Position numbers and translations under genes: made by a program. The notes beneath the pieces were generated by a model, which made no database searches, was not told the origin of the DNA, and saw only the letters and a program-made list of their open reading frames with translations. Below, piece by piece: positions 20,294 to 30,195 of a stretch of DNA of 64,000 bases. Each line of letters starts with the position of its first letter. Position 1 is the first letter of the stretch. The DNA is from Caulobacteraceae bacterium. GTDB taxonomy: Bacteria > Pseudomonadota > Alphaproteobacteria > Caulobacterales > Caulobacteraceae. The stretch spans positions 1 through 64,000 of the forward strand of contig JAIEQC010000027.1 in assembly GCA_019748055.1 (NCBI GenBank). The letters are read 5' to 3'.

Positions 20294-21040
20294 ATGACGT
20301 CTCTCTTGATCGCTGAATGGCCCCTGGAGGGCGGCTGGACGAGGTTTGTGCTCCGGCGTGTGCTCTTCGCCTTGGCGACGATCGCCCTGACGGCCGTGGG
20401 GTGGGCGCCGGCGAGCCCGGCGTCGGCCCAGTCCCCTTACCCCTGCAGCAACTCGCCCTATGAACGCCAGGTGGGCCAGACGACGTCCGGCGGCGTCGTG
20501 GTGCCGCTTTGCGTGGCCCTGCCGCCTCCAGATCCGGACGAGCGGTCCGCCTCCGGGGGGAACGGGTCCACCGGCTCGGACCGAAGCGCGCTCGGCGGGA
20601 TCTACATCGAGGGGCCGCGCTACGGCCCTCCGCGCGGCTGGCGTCCGACCTATGGCGGCTTCATGAGCTTCGTCGTCTCTCAGGACGAGAACGGCGACGA
20701 TGAGGTCTACGACACGGTCCTTACGCTGGGTCACGCGACGCCCGAAGAGGCGGCCGCGGTGGCCACAGCGCTTTGCGTCGAAAAGGCCCTGTTCCCGGAG
20801 CCCCATAGCTCCTGCCATCCCCAGATCCTCGACCACGCCTACTATCTGATCGTCCAGCGCGACACCGAGGACGGACAGTTTCAGGCGCTCCAGTTCGACG
20901 ACCCGAGAGGGTTCGGCAACGACATCGTGCGTCGCTCCGCCGACCGCCGGGAAGTGTGCTCGCGCGCCGACGCTCCGAACTATCCCCGTCCTTGCTTCCG
21001 GCTGGTGGCCTATGACCGCAACGGCATCTGGCCGGAGTGA
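20294..21040 (+). CDS. Uncharacterised secreted protein, paralogue of 33866..34780
   Basis: 248 aa; signal-like N-terminus; GGIYIEGPRYGPPRGWRPTYGGFMSFVVSQDENGDDEVYDTVLTLGHAT...YPRPCFRLVAYDRNGIWPE. Confidence 0.75.
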   Translation: MTSLLIAEWPLEGGWTRFVLRRVLFALATIALTAVGWAPASPASAQSPYPCSNSPYERQVGQTTSGGVVVPLCVALPPPDPDERSASGGNGSTGSDRSALGGIYIEGPRYGPPRGWRPTYGGFMSFVVSQDENGDDEVYDTVLTLGHATPEEAAAVATALCVEKALFPEPHSSCHPQILDHAYYLIVQRDTEDGQFQALQFDDPRGFGNDIVRRSADRREVCSRADAPNYPRPCFRLVAYDRNGIWPE

Positions 21041-21240
21041 GCGGCTTCTCCGTCACGCAAGGTGCGAGCGCGGCCGCGCGGTCTGCAGGGGGAGAAGGCG
21101 AGGCGGCTCCGAAGGGAGGAGCGAAGGTTTCCAGTCGGTCCTCCCGACCCTCACTTCGACCTCGGGTCGAGGCGAGATCGCGGCCCACCGCGCGCGGCTT
21201 CCCTTTTGACACCCAACTTCCGTTCGAGAAGGCCTGACTG

Positions 21241-21969
21241 ATGACCTACCGCCCGTCCCGCCGCAGCCTCGGCCTCGCAGTCGTCGCCGGCCTCGCGACA
21301 ACGCCCCTGTCCGCCCTCGCGCAGTCCCCCGCCGGCGAAGGTCCCCCGGCGGTGGAGCTGTATCGAGACGTCGCGGGCGTGGAGGTCGAGCACCGGGGCC
21401 GGCCGGCGTTGTCGCTGGAGCTCACGGCTGAGGAACAGGCGCTCCAGCGTGCGGGGGCCGGCGGCAATCGCCCGACCTATGCGATCGTGCCCGGCTGGTT
21501 CGAAGACGGCGTCATCGAGGTGGACGTCGCCGCCGAGCTCAACGGCCGGGGCGGCGCGGAGTCGCGTGGGTTCGCGGGCGTGGCGTTCCGCCTGGGGGAC
21601 GACGAGCGGTTCGAGGCTGTCTACCTGCGAGCGGCCAACGGCGCCCTGAACGTGCCGCCGCCGCCGTCGCCACGCGACGTCCGCGCCATCCAGTACATTT
21701 CCCATCCCGACTTCCACTTCTCGGACTCCCGGGCGGTCGCGCCGGGCGTCTACGAGAAGGGCGCGCCGATCGCGACGGACTCCTGGCACCGGCTGAGGCT
21801 GGAGGTCAGCGGCCGGCGGCTCGTGGCCAGCATCGACGGTCAGGTCGTGCTCGAAGTCCACGACCTCAGGCTCGACCGCTCCGGCCGCGTCGCCCTGTGG
21901 GTCGGCGACGGCACGCGCGCGCATTTCGCGAACCTGACGATCGCTCCGCAGAGTCGGAGCGGCGACTGA
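21241..21969 (+). CDS. Exported LamG/DUF1080-like protein, paralogue of 25157..25885
   Basis: 242 aa; RRSLGLAVVAGLATTPLSALAQ signal; LSLELTAEEQALQRAGAGGNRPTYAIVPGWFEDGVIEVDVAAELN...LRLDRSGRVALWVGDGTRAHFANLTI. Confidence 0.75.
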   Translation: MTYRPSRRSLGLAVVAGLATTPLSALAQSPAGEGPPAVELYRDVAGVEVEHRGRPALSLELTAEEQALQRAGAGGNRPTYAIVPGWFEDGVIEVDVAAELNGRGGAESRGFAGVAFRLGDDERFEAVYLRAANGALNVPPPPSPRDVRAIQYISHPDFHFSDSRAVAPGVYEKGAPIATDSWHRLRLEVSGRRLVASIDGQVVLEVHDLRLDRSGRVALWVGDGTRAHFANLTIAPQSRSGD

Positions 21970-22103
21970 TCCGACCGCAGTCGTCGAAGCTCACCGGCAC
22001 AGGGACACGAGCCACGCGACCGGCGGAGTGGCGCTGGATGCCGAGCGCCTGTAATCCCGCATGCGTCGGCCCGCCACGACGGAACTCAGGATCATCGGGC
22101 ATC

Positions 22104-23141
22104 GTGCAGACGGATCAGCTGGACGTGATTGTGCGGGTGGCGGGCGCGACCCTGCTCATCTGGGCGGCCGCCACGCGCAGGCTGACCCGACACCCTGATC
22201 ACAGGTGGTTCATCCCTCTAGCGATCTGTCTGGCGGGATTCCTTGCAGGCAACTCCCCGGTCGGGGAGCTCCGACTGACGGGCGCCGCAGGGAGGGTCGC
22301 GGTGATCGTTGCGGGCTTCACGGCCGTTTTTCTCTGGTGGTGGTGTCTGGCGGTCTTCGACCGAACCTTCCGACCCCGCGGCGGAGTGCTCGCCATCGGC
22401 TCCGCATGGCTCGTTCTGGCCGCCATGGATCGTGGCGTTTTCGGAAAGGCCCTCGCCGGCGTCGGGCTTTCGTGGCTGCTCCTCGCGCTCGGCGTCCTGA
22501 TGCTGACCCACCTCGCCTGGCGTCTGTTCTCCGATTATTGCGGCGACCTGCTGGACCGGCGGCGCGCGGCCCGCATCGGCGTCGCCGCCTTCATCGCGGT
22601 TCAGCTCTGCGCTGACGTCCTGATCGATTTCGCGCTTGGCTTCGACTGGGGGCCTCAGGCCTTCACCCTCGTTCAGAATGGAGCCGTCCTCGCATTCGTC
22701 GGGCTTGTGATGCGGCTGGCCGACGATGTCGACGCCGGGGCGCACCCGCCCGTCAGGGCGGCGGCCTCTCCGCAAGCCGACCGCCTTGCGGCACGCCTCG
22801 CCACGCTGATGGAGGTCGAACGCATCCATCTCGATCCGGGCCTTGACCTGGCCGGTTTCGCGGCCGCCATGGGCGCGTCCGAGAAGGTCGTCCGTCGCCT
22901 GATCCACGAACGGACGGGACATGACCATTTCCGTCGTTTCCTGAACGCCCACCGTGTGGCCGAGGCGCGCCGCCGTCTCAGCAGTCCGGCTCACCGGAGG
23001 GACAAACTCATCGCGATCGCCCATGACAGCGGCTTCGCTTCCCTGGCCTCCTTCAACCGCGCCTTCCTCGGGGTGGAGGGCCGCCCGCCGAGCGCTTTTC
23101 GCGGCGAGTCGTCTTCTGAGGAGCGGAAAGACGGCCTTTGA
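22104..23141 (+). CDS. AraC-family transcriptional regulator with N-terminal membrane domain
   Basis: GTG start proposed; several TM helices then AraC HTH (LDLAGFAAAMGASEKVVRRLIHERTGHDHFRRFLNAHRVAEARRRLSSPAHRRDKLIAIAHDSGFASLASFNRAFLGVEGRPPSAFR). Confidence 0.85.
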   Translation: MQTDQLDVIVRVAGATLLIWAAATRRLTRHPDHRWFIPLAICLAGFLAGNSPVGELRLTGAAGRVAVIVAGFTAVFLWWWCLAVFDRTFRPRGGVLAIGSAWLVLAAMDRGVFGKALAGVGLSWLLLALGVLMLTHLAWRLFSDYCGDLLDRRRAARIGVAAFIAVQLCADVLIDFALGFDWGPQAFTLVQNGAVLAFVGLVMRLADDVDAGAHPPVRAAASPQADRLAARLATLMEVERIHLDPGLDLAGFAAAMGASEKVVRRLIHERTGHDHFRRFLNAHRVAEARRRLSSPAHRRDKLIAIAHDSGFASLASFNRAFLGVEGRPPSAFRGESSSEERKDGL

Positions 23142-23218
23142 GGAGACTGCCGGGCTCCGCCGGGCCACCTGCCTCGTCTCGTCGAAAAGATGCGGAGGAA
23201 ACGGTGGGCGATCTGAAC

Positions 23219-23935
23219 ATGGATGGCATGATCGGGACGGCGGCGATCGTCGGCATGGTCGTCGCCGCAGGGGCCGGTGCCTCCGCTCTGAGCCGCGGCC
23301 GCGGCGTCTCGTGGCACTGGCTGGCGGCGGCGGCGGCCTTCCTTGTGCTGAACGACGCGCTGCTGACGAATGGCTGGCGCTTCCTGCCCGACATGATCGG
23401 CGGCGACTGGAACTGGCAGGGCAAACTCCTGGCCCTGGCCGGTACGCTGCTCGTGGCGTCGCTGCCCGGAATCGGATGGAAGGCGTCGGGTCTGACCCAC
23501 CGGCAGGCGCCGGGCAGCCTGAAGCCCGCGATCGGCCTGAGCCTGATCTATGCGGGCTTCTTCGTCGGCCTCGCACTCGCCTTTCCCGGCGCGCCGGTTT
23601 CCGCCGAGACGGTGGCTTTTCAGCTCACGCTGCCAGGGCTCGAGGAGGAGGTCTTCTACAGAGGGGTGCTGCTTCTGCTCCTCGCCCGAGCCTTCGTCGA
23701 TCGGTTCGGCTACCTCGGGGTCGAGTGGCACTGGGGAGCTGTGATGTCCTGTCTGCTCTTCGGCCTCGCGCATGCGTTCAGCTATTCAGAAGGGCGGCTT
23801 TCCGTCGATCCGCTGACGATGGGACTGACCGCCATTCCGTCCGTCATCGGCGTCTGGCTGGCGCTCCGGACCCGAAGCGTGCTGCTGCCGATCCTTCTGC
23901 ACAACTTCGGCAACACGATCATGATCGTGCTCTGA
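23219..23935 (+). CDS. CPBP-family intramembrane glutamic endopeptidase
   Basis: MDGMIGTAAIVGMVV...; TLPGLEEEVFYRGVLLLLL, LLFGLAHAFSYSEG, LLPILLHNFGNTIMI. Confidence 0.85.
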   Translation: MDGMIGTAAIVGMVVAAGAGASALSRGRGVSWHWLAAAAAFLVLNDALLTNGWRFLPDMIGGDWNWQGKLLALAGTLLVASLPGIGWKASGLTHRQAPGSLKPAIGLSLIYAGFFVGLALAFPGAPVSAETVAFQLTLPGLEEEVFYRGVLLLLLARAFVDRFGYLGVEWHWGAVMSCLLFGLAHAFSYSEGRLSVDPLTMGLTAIPSVIGVWLALRTRSVLLPILLHNFGNTIMIVL

Positions 23936-24109
23936 CGCCGGTCTTCCGCGTCAATCGAGGGATGCCGTCCGGACCCACGGTGGGCCAGACGATGCCGAAA
24001 GCGTCATGCGTGACCCCAACCCGGTCCGCCGATCCGCGGACGACCGAGGGTTCGCCGGCTCGTCCGCGGATCGCACGCCTGCAGATCGGCCGGACGAACG
24101 ACCGGCGAC

Positions 24110-25027
24110 CTAGCCTGCCGCGAGGATCGCGTCTCCAAGCGTCTCCCGCACGAGCGACCTTATCCAGACGGAAGCCGGATCACAGCGGAGTCGCGTGCTC
24201 CAGAACAGGGCGTGGGGCATGGGCTCGATCGTGAAGGGCGGACGACGGGCCTGGAGACCGAAGACGTCCAGAACGTCGTGGAGCGCGATCGTGGGAACGG
24301 TGGCCACGAGATCCGTCTGACTGAGGAGAGGCGCCAGGGTCGTGAAGTGCGGGACCCGGGCCCCGACCCTGCGATCGAGGCCGGCCGCGGCCGCGGCCTC
24401 GGCGATCGGGTTCGCGACGCGCGCGGCGACCCCGACCAGAGCATGCTCGCAGCCGCTCCAGCTCGCCGCACTCCAGTCTTCGAAGGCGGGGTGTCCTTTC
24501 CGGGCGAAACTGGCGATCGTCAGCGGCGGCGTCATTTCGAAGTCCGTGCCGTCGGGCTGTGGCCAGGCCGCGGGAGCGAAGGCCAGGTCCACATGACCGT
24601 CCACGACGTCCGACAGGGTCGAGGGGCTCAGATCGACCCATTCCAGTGCGATCGTGGGCCCGAGGGATCGGACGGCTCGGACGAGCGCCGGGAACACGGA
24701 AGTCGAGACGTCCGGGAGAGCCAGGCGAAAAGTGCGCGTCGATGCCGCCGGATCGAATTCTCCCCGTTCGGAAAACGACCGACCGATGCGGCGCAGAACG
24801 GGCCGCACCTCTTCTGCAAGCGCCAGAGCCAGTGGGCTGGGCGCCATGCCGGACGCGGTCTTCACCAGCAGAGGGTCATTCAGCTGTCGGCGCAGTCGAG
24901 CCAGGGCGTGGCTCACCGCCGACTGTGTGCGCCCTAGCCTCTGGGCCGCGCGCGTGACGCTCCGCTCTTCCATCAGGAGGTCGAACACGACCAGCAGGTT
25001 GAGATCGAAGCCGCGCAGATCGGTCAT
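24110..25027 (-). CDS. LysR-family transcriptional regulator
   Basis: 305 aa; MTDLRGFDLNLLVVFDLLMEERSVTRAAQRLGRTQSAVSHALARLRRQLNDPLLVKTASGMAPSPLA. Confidence 0.95.
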   Translation of the reverse strand: MTDLRGFDLNLLVVFDLLMEERSVTRAAQRLGRTQSAVSHALARLRRQLNDPLLVKTASGMAPSPLALALAEEVRPVLRRIGRSFSERGEFDPAASTRTFRLALPDVSTSVFPALVRAVRSLGPTIALEWVDLSPSTLSDVVDGHVDLAFAPAAWPQPDGTDFEMTPPLTIASFARKGHPAFEDWSAASWSGCEHALVGVAARVANPIAEAAAAAGLDRRVGARVPHFTTLAPLLSQTDLVATVPTIALHDVLDVFGLQARRPPFTIEPMPHALFWSTRLRCDPASVWIRSLVRETLGDAILAAG

Positions 25028-25054
25028 GGTCGATCCTTATCATGAACATGCTGC

Positions 25055-25087
25055 ATGTCAGGTGAGAAGTATGAACTTGCCTGACAT
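25055..25087. promoter_or_regulatory. Perfect inverted repeat atgtcagg-N17-cctgacat in the LysR/25157 divergent intergenic region; candidate operator
   Basis: Arms 25055..25062 and 25080..25087 are exact reverse complements. Confidence 0.5.
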
Positions 25088-25156
25088 TAAGGCCAGGGCG
25101 AAGGCTCGCGGCCCGGAGCGCCCGAACGCCGCTCCAGCGCAGAAAGCTTCACAGAC

Positions 25157-25885
25157 ATGCCCATGAAATCCGACCCCCGGCGCAGGGACCTCATGCATAT
25201 GGCCGCCGTCGGTCTGTCCGCGTCCCTGCTCGGGGCAGCGACCCGGTCGCGCGCCGCCGAGCCGATCGTCGTTCTGAGCCATCAGGGCGTTCGGAGCTGG
25301 ACGACGAGCTACCTGGGGATGGACGCGCTCACGCTGGAACTCACGGAAGGAGAGCAGGCGCGCCGGACCGATGACGCCCGCGGCGGCCGCCCCGCCTATG
25401 CCGTGGTCCCGGGTGCATTTCAGGACGGCGTGATCGAAGTGGACCTCGCCGCCGACCTCAACGATCGCGCGAGCGCGGCCGCGGCGGCGGCCGTCGGTCT
25501 CGTGTTCCGGCTCGACGACGACGCCCGCTTCGAAGCGATCCAGCTGCGGATGGAAGACGGCGCGTTGAGCCATCCGCCCCCTCCTGCGCAGCGTCGTCTG
25601 AAGGCCGTCCGGTACGTCTCGCATCCCGGTCTTCCCCTGGAGGGCGCGCGCGACGACGCCCCCGGCGTCCATGAGCGAAGCGCTTTCATCGGCCCGGCGC
25701 GCTGGCACAGGCTGCGCCTCGACATCGTCGGTCGACGCCTCGTGGCCGGGGTCGACGGGCAGCATGTGCTCAGCGTGGACGACCTGCGGCTGGACCGCGC
25801 CGGCAGGGTCGCGCTCTGGGTCGGCGACGGGACGCGCGGCCAGTTCGCCAATCTGAGCATCGTCCCGGCGGGCGCCCGCAGGTGA
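25157..25885 (+). CDS. Exported LamG/DUF1080-like protein, paralogue of 21241..21969
   Basis: 242 aa; signal RDLMHMAAVGLSASLLGAATRSRA; TLELTEGEQARRTDDARGGRPAYAVVPGAFQDGVIEVDLAADLN...DRAGRVALWVGDGTRGQFANLSIV. Confidence 0.75.
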   Translation: MPMKSDPRRRDLMHMAAVGLSASLLGAATRSRAAEPIVVLSHQGVRSWTTSYLGMDALTLELTEGEQARRTDDARGGRPAYAVVPGAFQDGVIEVDLAADLNDRASAAAAAAVGLVFRLDDDARFEAIQLRMEDGALSHPPPPAQRRLKAVRYVSHPGLPLEGARDDAPGVHERSAFIGPARWHRLRLDIVGRRLVAGVDGQHVLSVDDLRLDRAGRVALWVGDGTRGQFANLSIVPAGARR

Positions 25886-26041
25886 TCCGCCCGGGGCGCC
25901 GCAGAATCCTCCTGGACACGACGGAGCCGTCGGTGCGCCCGTCAGCGGGGCTGCCGGCGATCGCCGCCCGATCAGCGGGTGGCGGATCGGCGGATGCGCC
26001 CTGCGCTTCCGTGCGATGAGGGCGTCCAGCGCGATCGCAGG

Positions 26042-27451
26042 TCATCGTCCACCCGTCATCGCCGCCCTGAGGCCCGCGAGGCGACTCTGACTGACCGTGA
26101 GCGGCCCCACACCGTGGAGGCTCAGCCGCCATCGTCGCCCATGACGCTCGAGGGCCTCGGCATAGGTGAGGTTGACGATCGAGCTGCGGTGGATCCGCAG
26201 GAAGTCCTCGGGAAGCTGCTCCCCGAGCCGATCCAGCCGTGCCGCGTGAAGGAGTCGGCGTCCGTTGGAGAGATGAAGCTCCACGTAGTCGTCCGCGCCC
26301 GTGACGGCGACGATGTCGGAGATGGGGACCAGTTCGACCCGACCTGAGGCGACGACGGCGATCCTGTCGGCCGAGGTCGCGGCAAGAGCGAGGGCCTCTT
26401 CCCTCCGCCGGTCGTCGCGCCCCAGCCTCACCACCTCTAGCATCAGCAGAGGCAGGAGCAGCGACGCCGCGAACAGGAAGTGGGAAAAATCGACGAAGGT
26501 GGCCGGAGCCGCGAGAGCGAGGCCGATGAAGAGCGTCAGATAGGCCAGGGCCCATCGCGCCCGCACGTCGTGCAGGCCGAAGGCAAGAACCCCGCTCGAG
26601 ATGCCCAGCCCGGCGAGGAGGGCTCCGACCGTCTTCAGGTCGAATCCGGGAGCGAGGGAGGTCAGGCCGATCGCCATGGCTGAAATCAACAGGAGCCGGC
26701 GACGGCTTCCCGGGCGGAACCGGCGAACGACGAACAGCACCAGCAGCAGGGAGAAGGTCGCCGCGAGCAGCCAGATCGCGCCCAGCCTCCACACATGGAA
26801 GGGGTAGGGATATGCGACGAGCGAGCGGAGGCTCTCGACCAGGGCCTGGGCCGCGGCCGTTCCCGCCATGCCGGCCAGCACCAGACTGGAGCCGGTGCGG
26901 CGCAGGGCATGTATCACCCCGAAACCGAACGCCGCAGCCAGCAGCGCGCCCCCCAGCGCGAGCGCGAGGGCGGTCGCGCCGGCCATCGACGTCCGTCGCT
27001 GCGTCTCCACGGAGATCCGGCCCATCGGGGCCGCCAGTCGCAGACCTCCATGGAACGACGACAGTCGGATGATCATCACGTTTCCGGCGAAGCGCCAGGC
27101 CTCGGAAGGAATGCCGTGTTCCACCTCATACAGCCCGGGTTCTTCCCTACTGGCGCTGGAGCCGGGCGTTCCGTTGGCTCCCAGACGGACGCCGTTCAAC
27201 CAGGCCTCCGACGAGGCGATGCCCACGAGCCGCAGCGTCGCGCCGGTCGTCGTCTGCGGCCGGGGAACCTCAGCCCGGATCCACATCTCTCGGCCCTGAG
27301 GATCGATGGTGCCGTCCAGGGCCTTACATGCGGACAGCTCAGGGACCCTTGCCGTAAGGCTGGCGGCGCAGACTTCCCAGGCCAGCCCCTGGGCGTGCGC
27401 GACGCCGGGGAGCAGCATCAGCGACAGAGACAGGAGCAGGCGACGGATCAT
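26042..27451 (-). CDS. Membrane sensor with LytTR DNA-binding domain, paralogue of 17904..19319
   Basis: 469 aa; same architecture; VPISDIVAVTGADDYVELHLSNGRRLLHAARLDRLGEQLPEDFLRIHRSSIVNLTYAEALERHG. Confidence 0.85.
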   Translation of the reverse strand: MIRRLLLSLSLMLLPGVAHAQGLAWEVCAASLTARVPELSACKALDGTIDPQGREMWIRAEVPRPQTTTGATLRLVGIASSEAWLNGVRLGANGTPGSSASREEPGLYEVEHGIPSEAWRFAGNVMIIRLSSFHGGLRLAAPMGRISVETQRRTSMAGATALALALGGALLAAAFGFGVIHALRRTGSSLVLAGMAGTAAAQALVESLRSLVAYPYPFHVWRLGAIWLLAATFSLLLVLFVVRRFRPGSRRRLLLISAMAIGLTSLAPGFDLKTVGALLAGLGISSGVLAFGLHDVRARWALAYLTLFIGLALAAPATFVDFSHFLFAASLLLPLLMLEVVRLGRDDRRREEALALAATSADRIAVVASGRVELVPISDIVAVTGADDYVELHLSNGRRLLHAARLDRLGEQLPEDFLRIHRSSIVNLTYAEALERHGRRWRLSLHGVGPLTVSQSRLAGLRAAMTGGR

Positions 27452-27563
27452 CGGCGGACTTTAGCGGACGACGGCGCGACGCGACGCCGGATTCGCCGAT
27501 CTTCGGACCGACTTCGCCGAAACCGGGATGGCGCTCCACGGAGGAGACCGCATTCCGGCGGTC

Positions 27564-29015
27564 ATGACCCCCACAGCATTTCATCGTCGCACCTTCCTCG
27601 CCGGGGCCGGGCTCACCGTCGCCGCCTGCGGCCCTTCAGGGCGCGCCTCGGGGGCGCTCAACCTCGACAGGACGTTCACCTTCGCCGGCTGGCAGGGGCA
27701 GGAAGTCCGGGCCGAGCGCCACTTCTTTGAGGTGCCCGAGGACCGCCGCGATCCGCGTTCTCGCAAGATCCGTCTGGGTTACGTGCGGTTCCGCTCGACG
27801 GCCCGCAAACCGGGAGCGCCGATCGTCTATCTGGCGGGCGGTCCGGGGGGTGCCGCGACGGCCGCGGCGGCGGGGCCGAGGTTTCCGATCTTCATGGCCT
27901 TGCGGGAAGTCGCCGACGTCATCGCCTTCGACCAGCGCGGCACCGGTCTCTCGCGGCATATCCCCGACCTGTCGCCGTCCACGGCTCTGCTCCCGCCGCT
28001 GACGCGCGACGGCATGACGGGCTACATGCGCGCCGAGGTTCAGCGGGCCTGGTCGGAGTGGACGGCCCAGGGCATCTCGCTCGCGGGCTACGACACCGAG
28101 CAGAGCGCCGATGATGTGGACGCTCTGCGCCAGCACTTGGGGGCCGACAGGATCGACCTCTGGGGCATCAGCTACGGCGCCCACCTGGCGCTGTCGGTGC
28201 TCAAGCGCCACGGTCGTCGCATCGGCCGGGTCGCTCTGGCCAGCCTTGAGGGCCAGGATCAGACGGTGAAGCTGCCGTCCCGCATGGACGCCTATTTCGA
28301 TCGCATCGACGCGCTGATCGGCGCCGACCCTGAGCTTCGCGCCGCGGTTCCGAACCTGCCCGCCCTCATGCGTCGCGTGCACGCGCGTCTCGAGGCGGAC
28401 CCGGTCGCCATGTCGTTGCCTGTAGCCGGGACGGCGACGCCCGCGCGCGTCGGAGGCTTCGTGATCCAGATCCTGGCCGGGGGCCTCGTCGCCAATCCGG
28501 ACACCCTGGGCCTGCTTCCGGCGCTGTACGCCGCGCTCGACGCCGGTCAGACCGGGATCCTGGGCTATTTCATGCGCGACGCCGGGGCCTGGCTTCGGGT
28601 GTCCGGAATGACGGAAGCCATGGACCTGGCGTCGGGCATCTCGGCCGCCCGCCTCAGGCAGGTCGAGGCGGAGGCGCCGGCCGGCGTTCTCGGCGACGCA
28701 TTGAACTTCCCCATGCCGCACATCGCCGGGGCCGTGCCGGACGTCGATCTGGGGGACGCGTTTCGGTCGCCGATCTCCATCGATCATCCCGCCCTTCTGA
28801 TCTCCGGCTCCCTTGACGGGCGAACCCCCCTTGAAGAACAGGAGGCCGTCGTGAGCCAGTTCGTGCGTCCGCAGCGCCTGCTGGTGGCGAACGCAGGCCA
28901 CAACGTCCTTGAAGCGCACCCCGACGTGCAGGCAAGGATCGTGTCCTTCTTCCGCGGAGAGGAGGGGGGGCATGCGACGGTGGCCGTCCCGCCGCCGGCC
29001 TTTCGGCGCTTTTGA
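27564..29015 (+). CDS. Alpha/beta hydrolase (S33 proline iminopeptidase-like), Tat/lipoprotein signal
   Basis: MTPTAFHRRTFLAGAGLTVAACGPSG; IVYLAGGPGGAATAAAAG, DQRGTGLSRHIPDL, DLWGISYGAHLALSVLKRHG, LLVANAGHNVLEAHPDV. Confidence 0.88.
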   Translation: MTPTAFHRRTFLAGAGLTVAACGPSGRASGALNLDRTFTFAGWQGQEVRAERHFFEVPEDRRDPRSRKIRLGYVRFRSTARKPGAPIVYLAGGPGGAATAAAAGPRFPIFMALREVADVIAFDQRGTGLSRHIPDLSPSTALLPPLTRDGMTGYMRAEVQRAWSEWTAQGISLAGYDTEQSADDVDALRQHLGADRIDLWGISYGAHLALSVLKRHGRRIGRVALASLEGQDQTVKLPSRMDAYFDRIDALIGADPELRAAVPNLPALMRRVHARLEADPVAMSLPVAGTATPARVGGFVIQILAGGLVANPDTLGLLPALYAALDAGQTGILGYFMRDAGAWLRVSGMTEAMDLASGISAARLRQVEAEAPAGVLGDALNFPMPHIAGAVPDVDLGDAFRSPISIDHPALLISGSLDGRTPLEEQEAVVSQFVRPQRLLVANAGHNVLEAHPDVQARIVSFFRGEEGGHATVAVPPPAFRRF

Positions 29016-29102
29016 GCCGTCGTTCGCGCGATCGCCGCACGGTGACGGCAAAGTCCGCGCCTCGTGCGCCGATCGGGCCGGCCGGGCGATGAGAGCCCGG
29101 AC

Positions 29103-29561
29103 TCACCCTGGCCGGACGTGAGGCGCCCCGGAGCCCGCCGGCGAGGTCCAGGGACCCTGAACCAGACCCTCGGCCAGCGCGGTCGCAGGCGACGAAATCT
29201 CGCCGGTGAGCCACATTTTCAGAACAGCGAGATGGGCGCAGGCCGCGCCCGTCGCAACGGCTGCGGGGGGCAGACCGCCGGACTGGGTCGGCATCCGCGC
29301 CTGAATGAGGACGGCCAGTTTTCGCTGCAGCCTGTCGAGGAGCGGAAGCTCGAACATCGGTCTTGCCGCCGCTCTTTCGGCACTGGTCATGGCGTCCACC
29401 GCCGCGTCGACGCCCTCCTCTGCGCAGCTCCGCCGTCGTGTCGGCCGCAGATTCGAACTGCGCCATGCGCGCCCGCGAAGGAAGGGGGCGCAGGACATTT
29501 GGAGTGCTGCGTCATGGCAGGCGGACGGCCAGGGGAATGCCGGACCATGAACACCGTGCAT
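29103..29561 (-). pseudogene. Possible decayed TetR-type regulator C-terminal region
   Basis: ORF segment AAVDAMTSAERAAARPMFELPLLDRLQRKLAVLIQARMP...ATGAACAHLAVLKMWLTGEISSPATALAEGL resembles a TetR C-terminal helical domain; no HTH found upstream in frame. Confidence 0.3.
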
Positions 29562-30195
29562 GGCGGGTGACCAGTTTGAACTTGTCTGACGTCGAGGTCA
29601 GGGCGAAGACCCGCTGCCCGGACCGTCCGGGCGCCGCCCCAGCGCCAGAAAGCTGCACCGTGATTCCAGTGGAATTTGTCCGTCGCCGGGATCGAGCGAA
29701 AGCACCGCCGGACAGCGCGAGCGACGCACGAGATTTACGAGGCGGACGCCCTCCCCGCGATCGTCGATACGTCTCTTCGGCCCTGACCGGCCCGGCAGCG
29801 CTCCGCCGCAGGACGGCGCCGGAGCATCGGCGACCTGAGCGCCCTCAATGTCTTATGGTCGCAGGATGCCTGCGATCTGCGCCGCGCCCCGTTTGCCGAC
29901 CCGCTAAATCGCGACCGGCGCAGGGCCGACGTCGGCGGGTGAGTGGCCCCGTCATTTTCCGTTCTTCCATGATGCCCTGGTCCGGCCCGCCTTCCGACGA
30001 TCTCTGCAAGCGTACGGCAGCTGGGCGGCCCGAGTCTGAAAAATGTAAGGTTGACTCGACAAAAAGTCAGCTCTACCTGTCTTATGTAATGCCAACCGGA
30101 CAATTCTGCGACGTGAGGACCGTGTTCTGCGCCGCGGCGAAGGCGCCAGGGATCATGAAAGCCGTCGCTGGCCCCCGGACGGAGGATTTTCGAGC

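Noticed and set aside
27636-29051. 471-aa minus-strand ORF opposite the S33 hydrolase
   Set aside because: Shadow ORF; hydrolase motifs on plus strand decisive.
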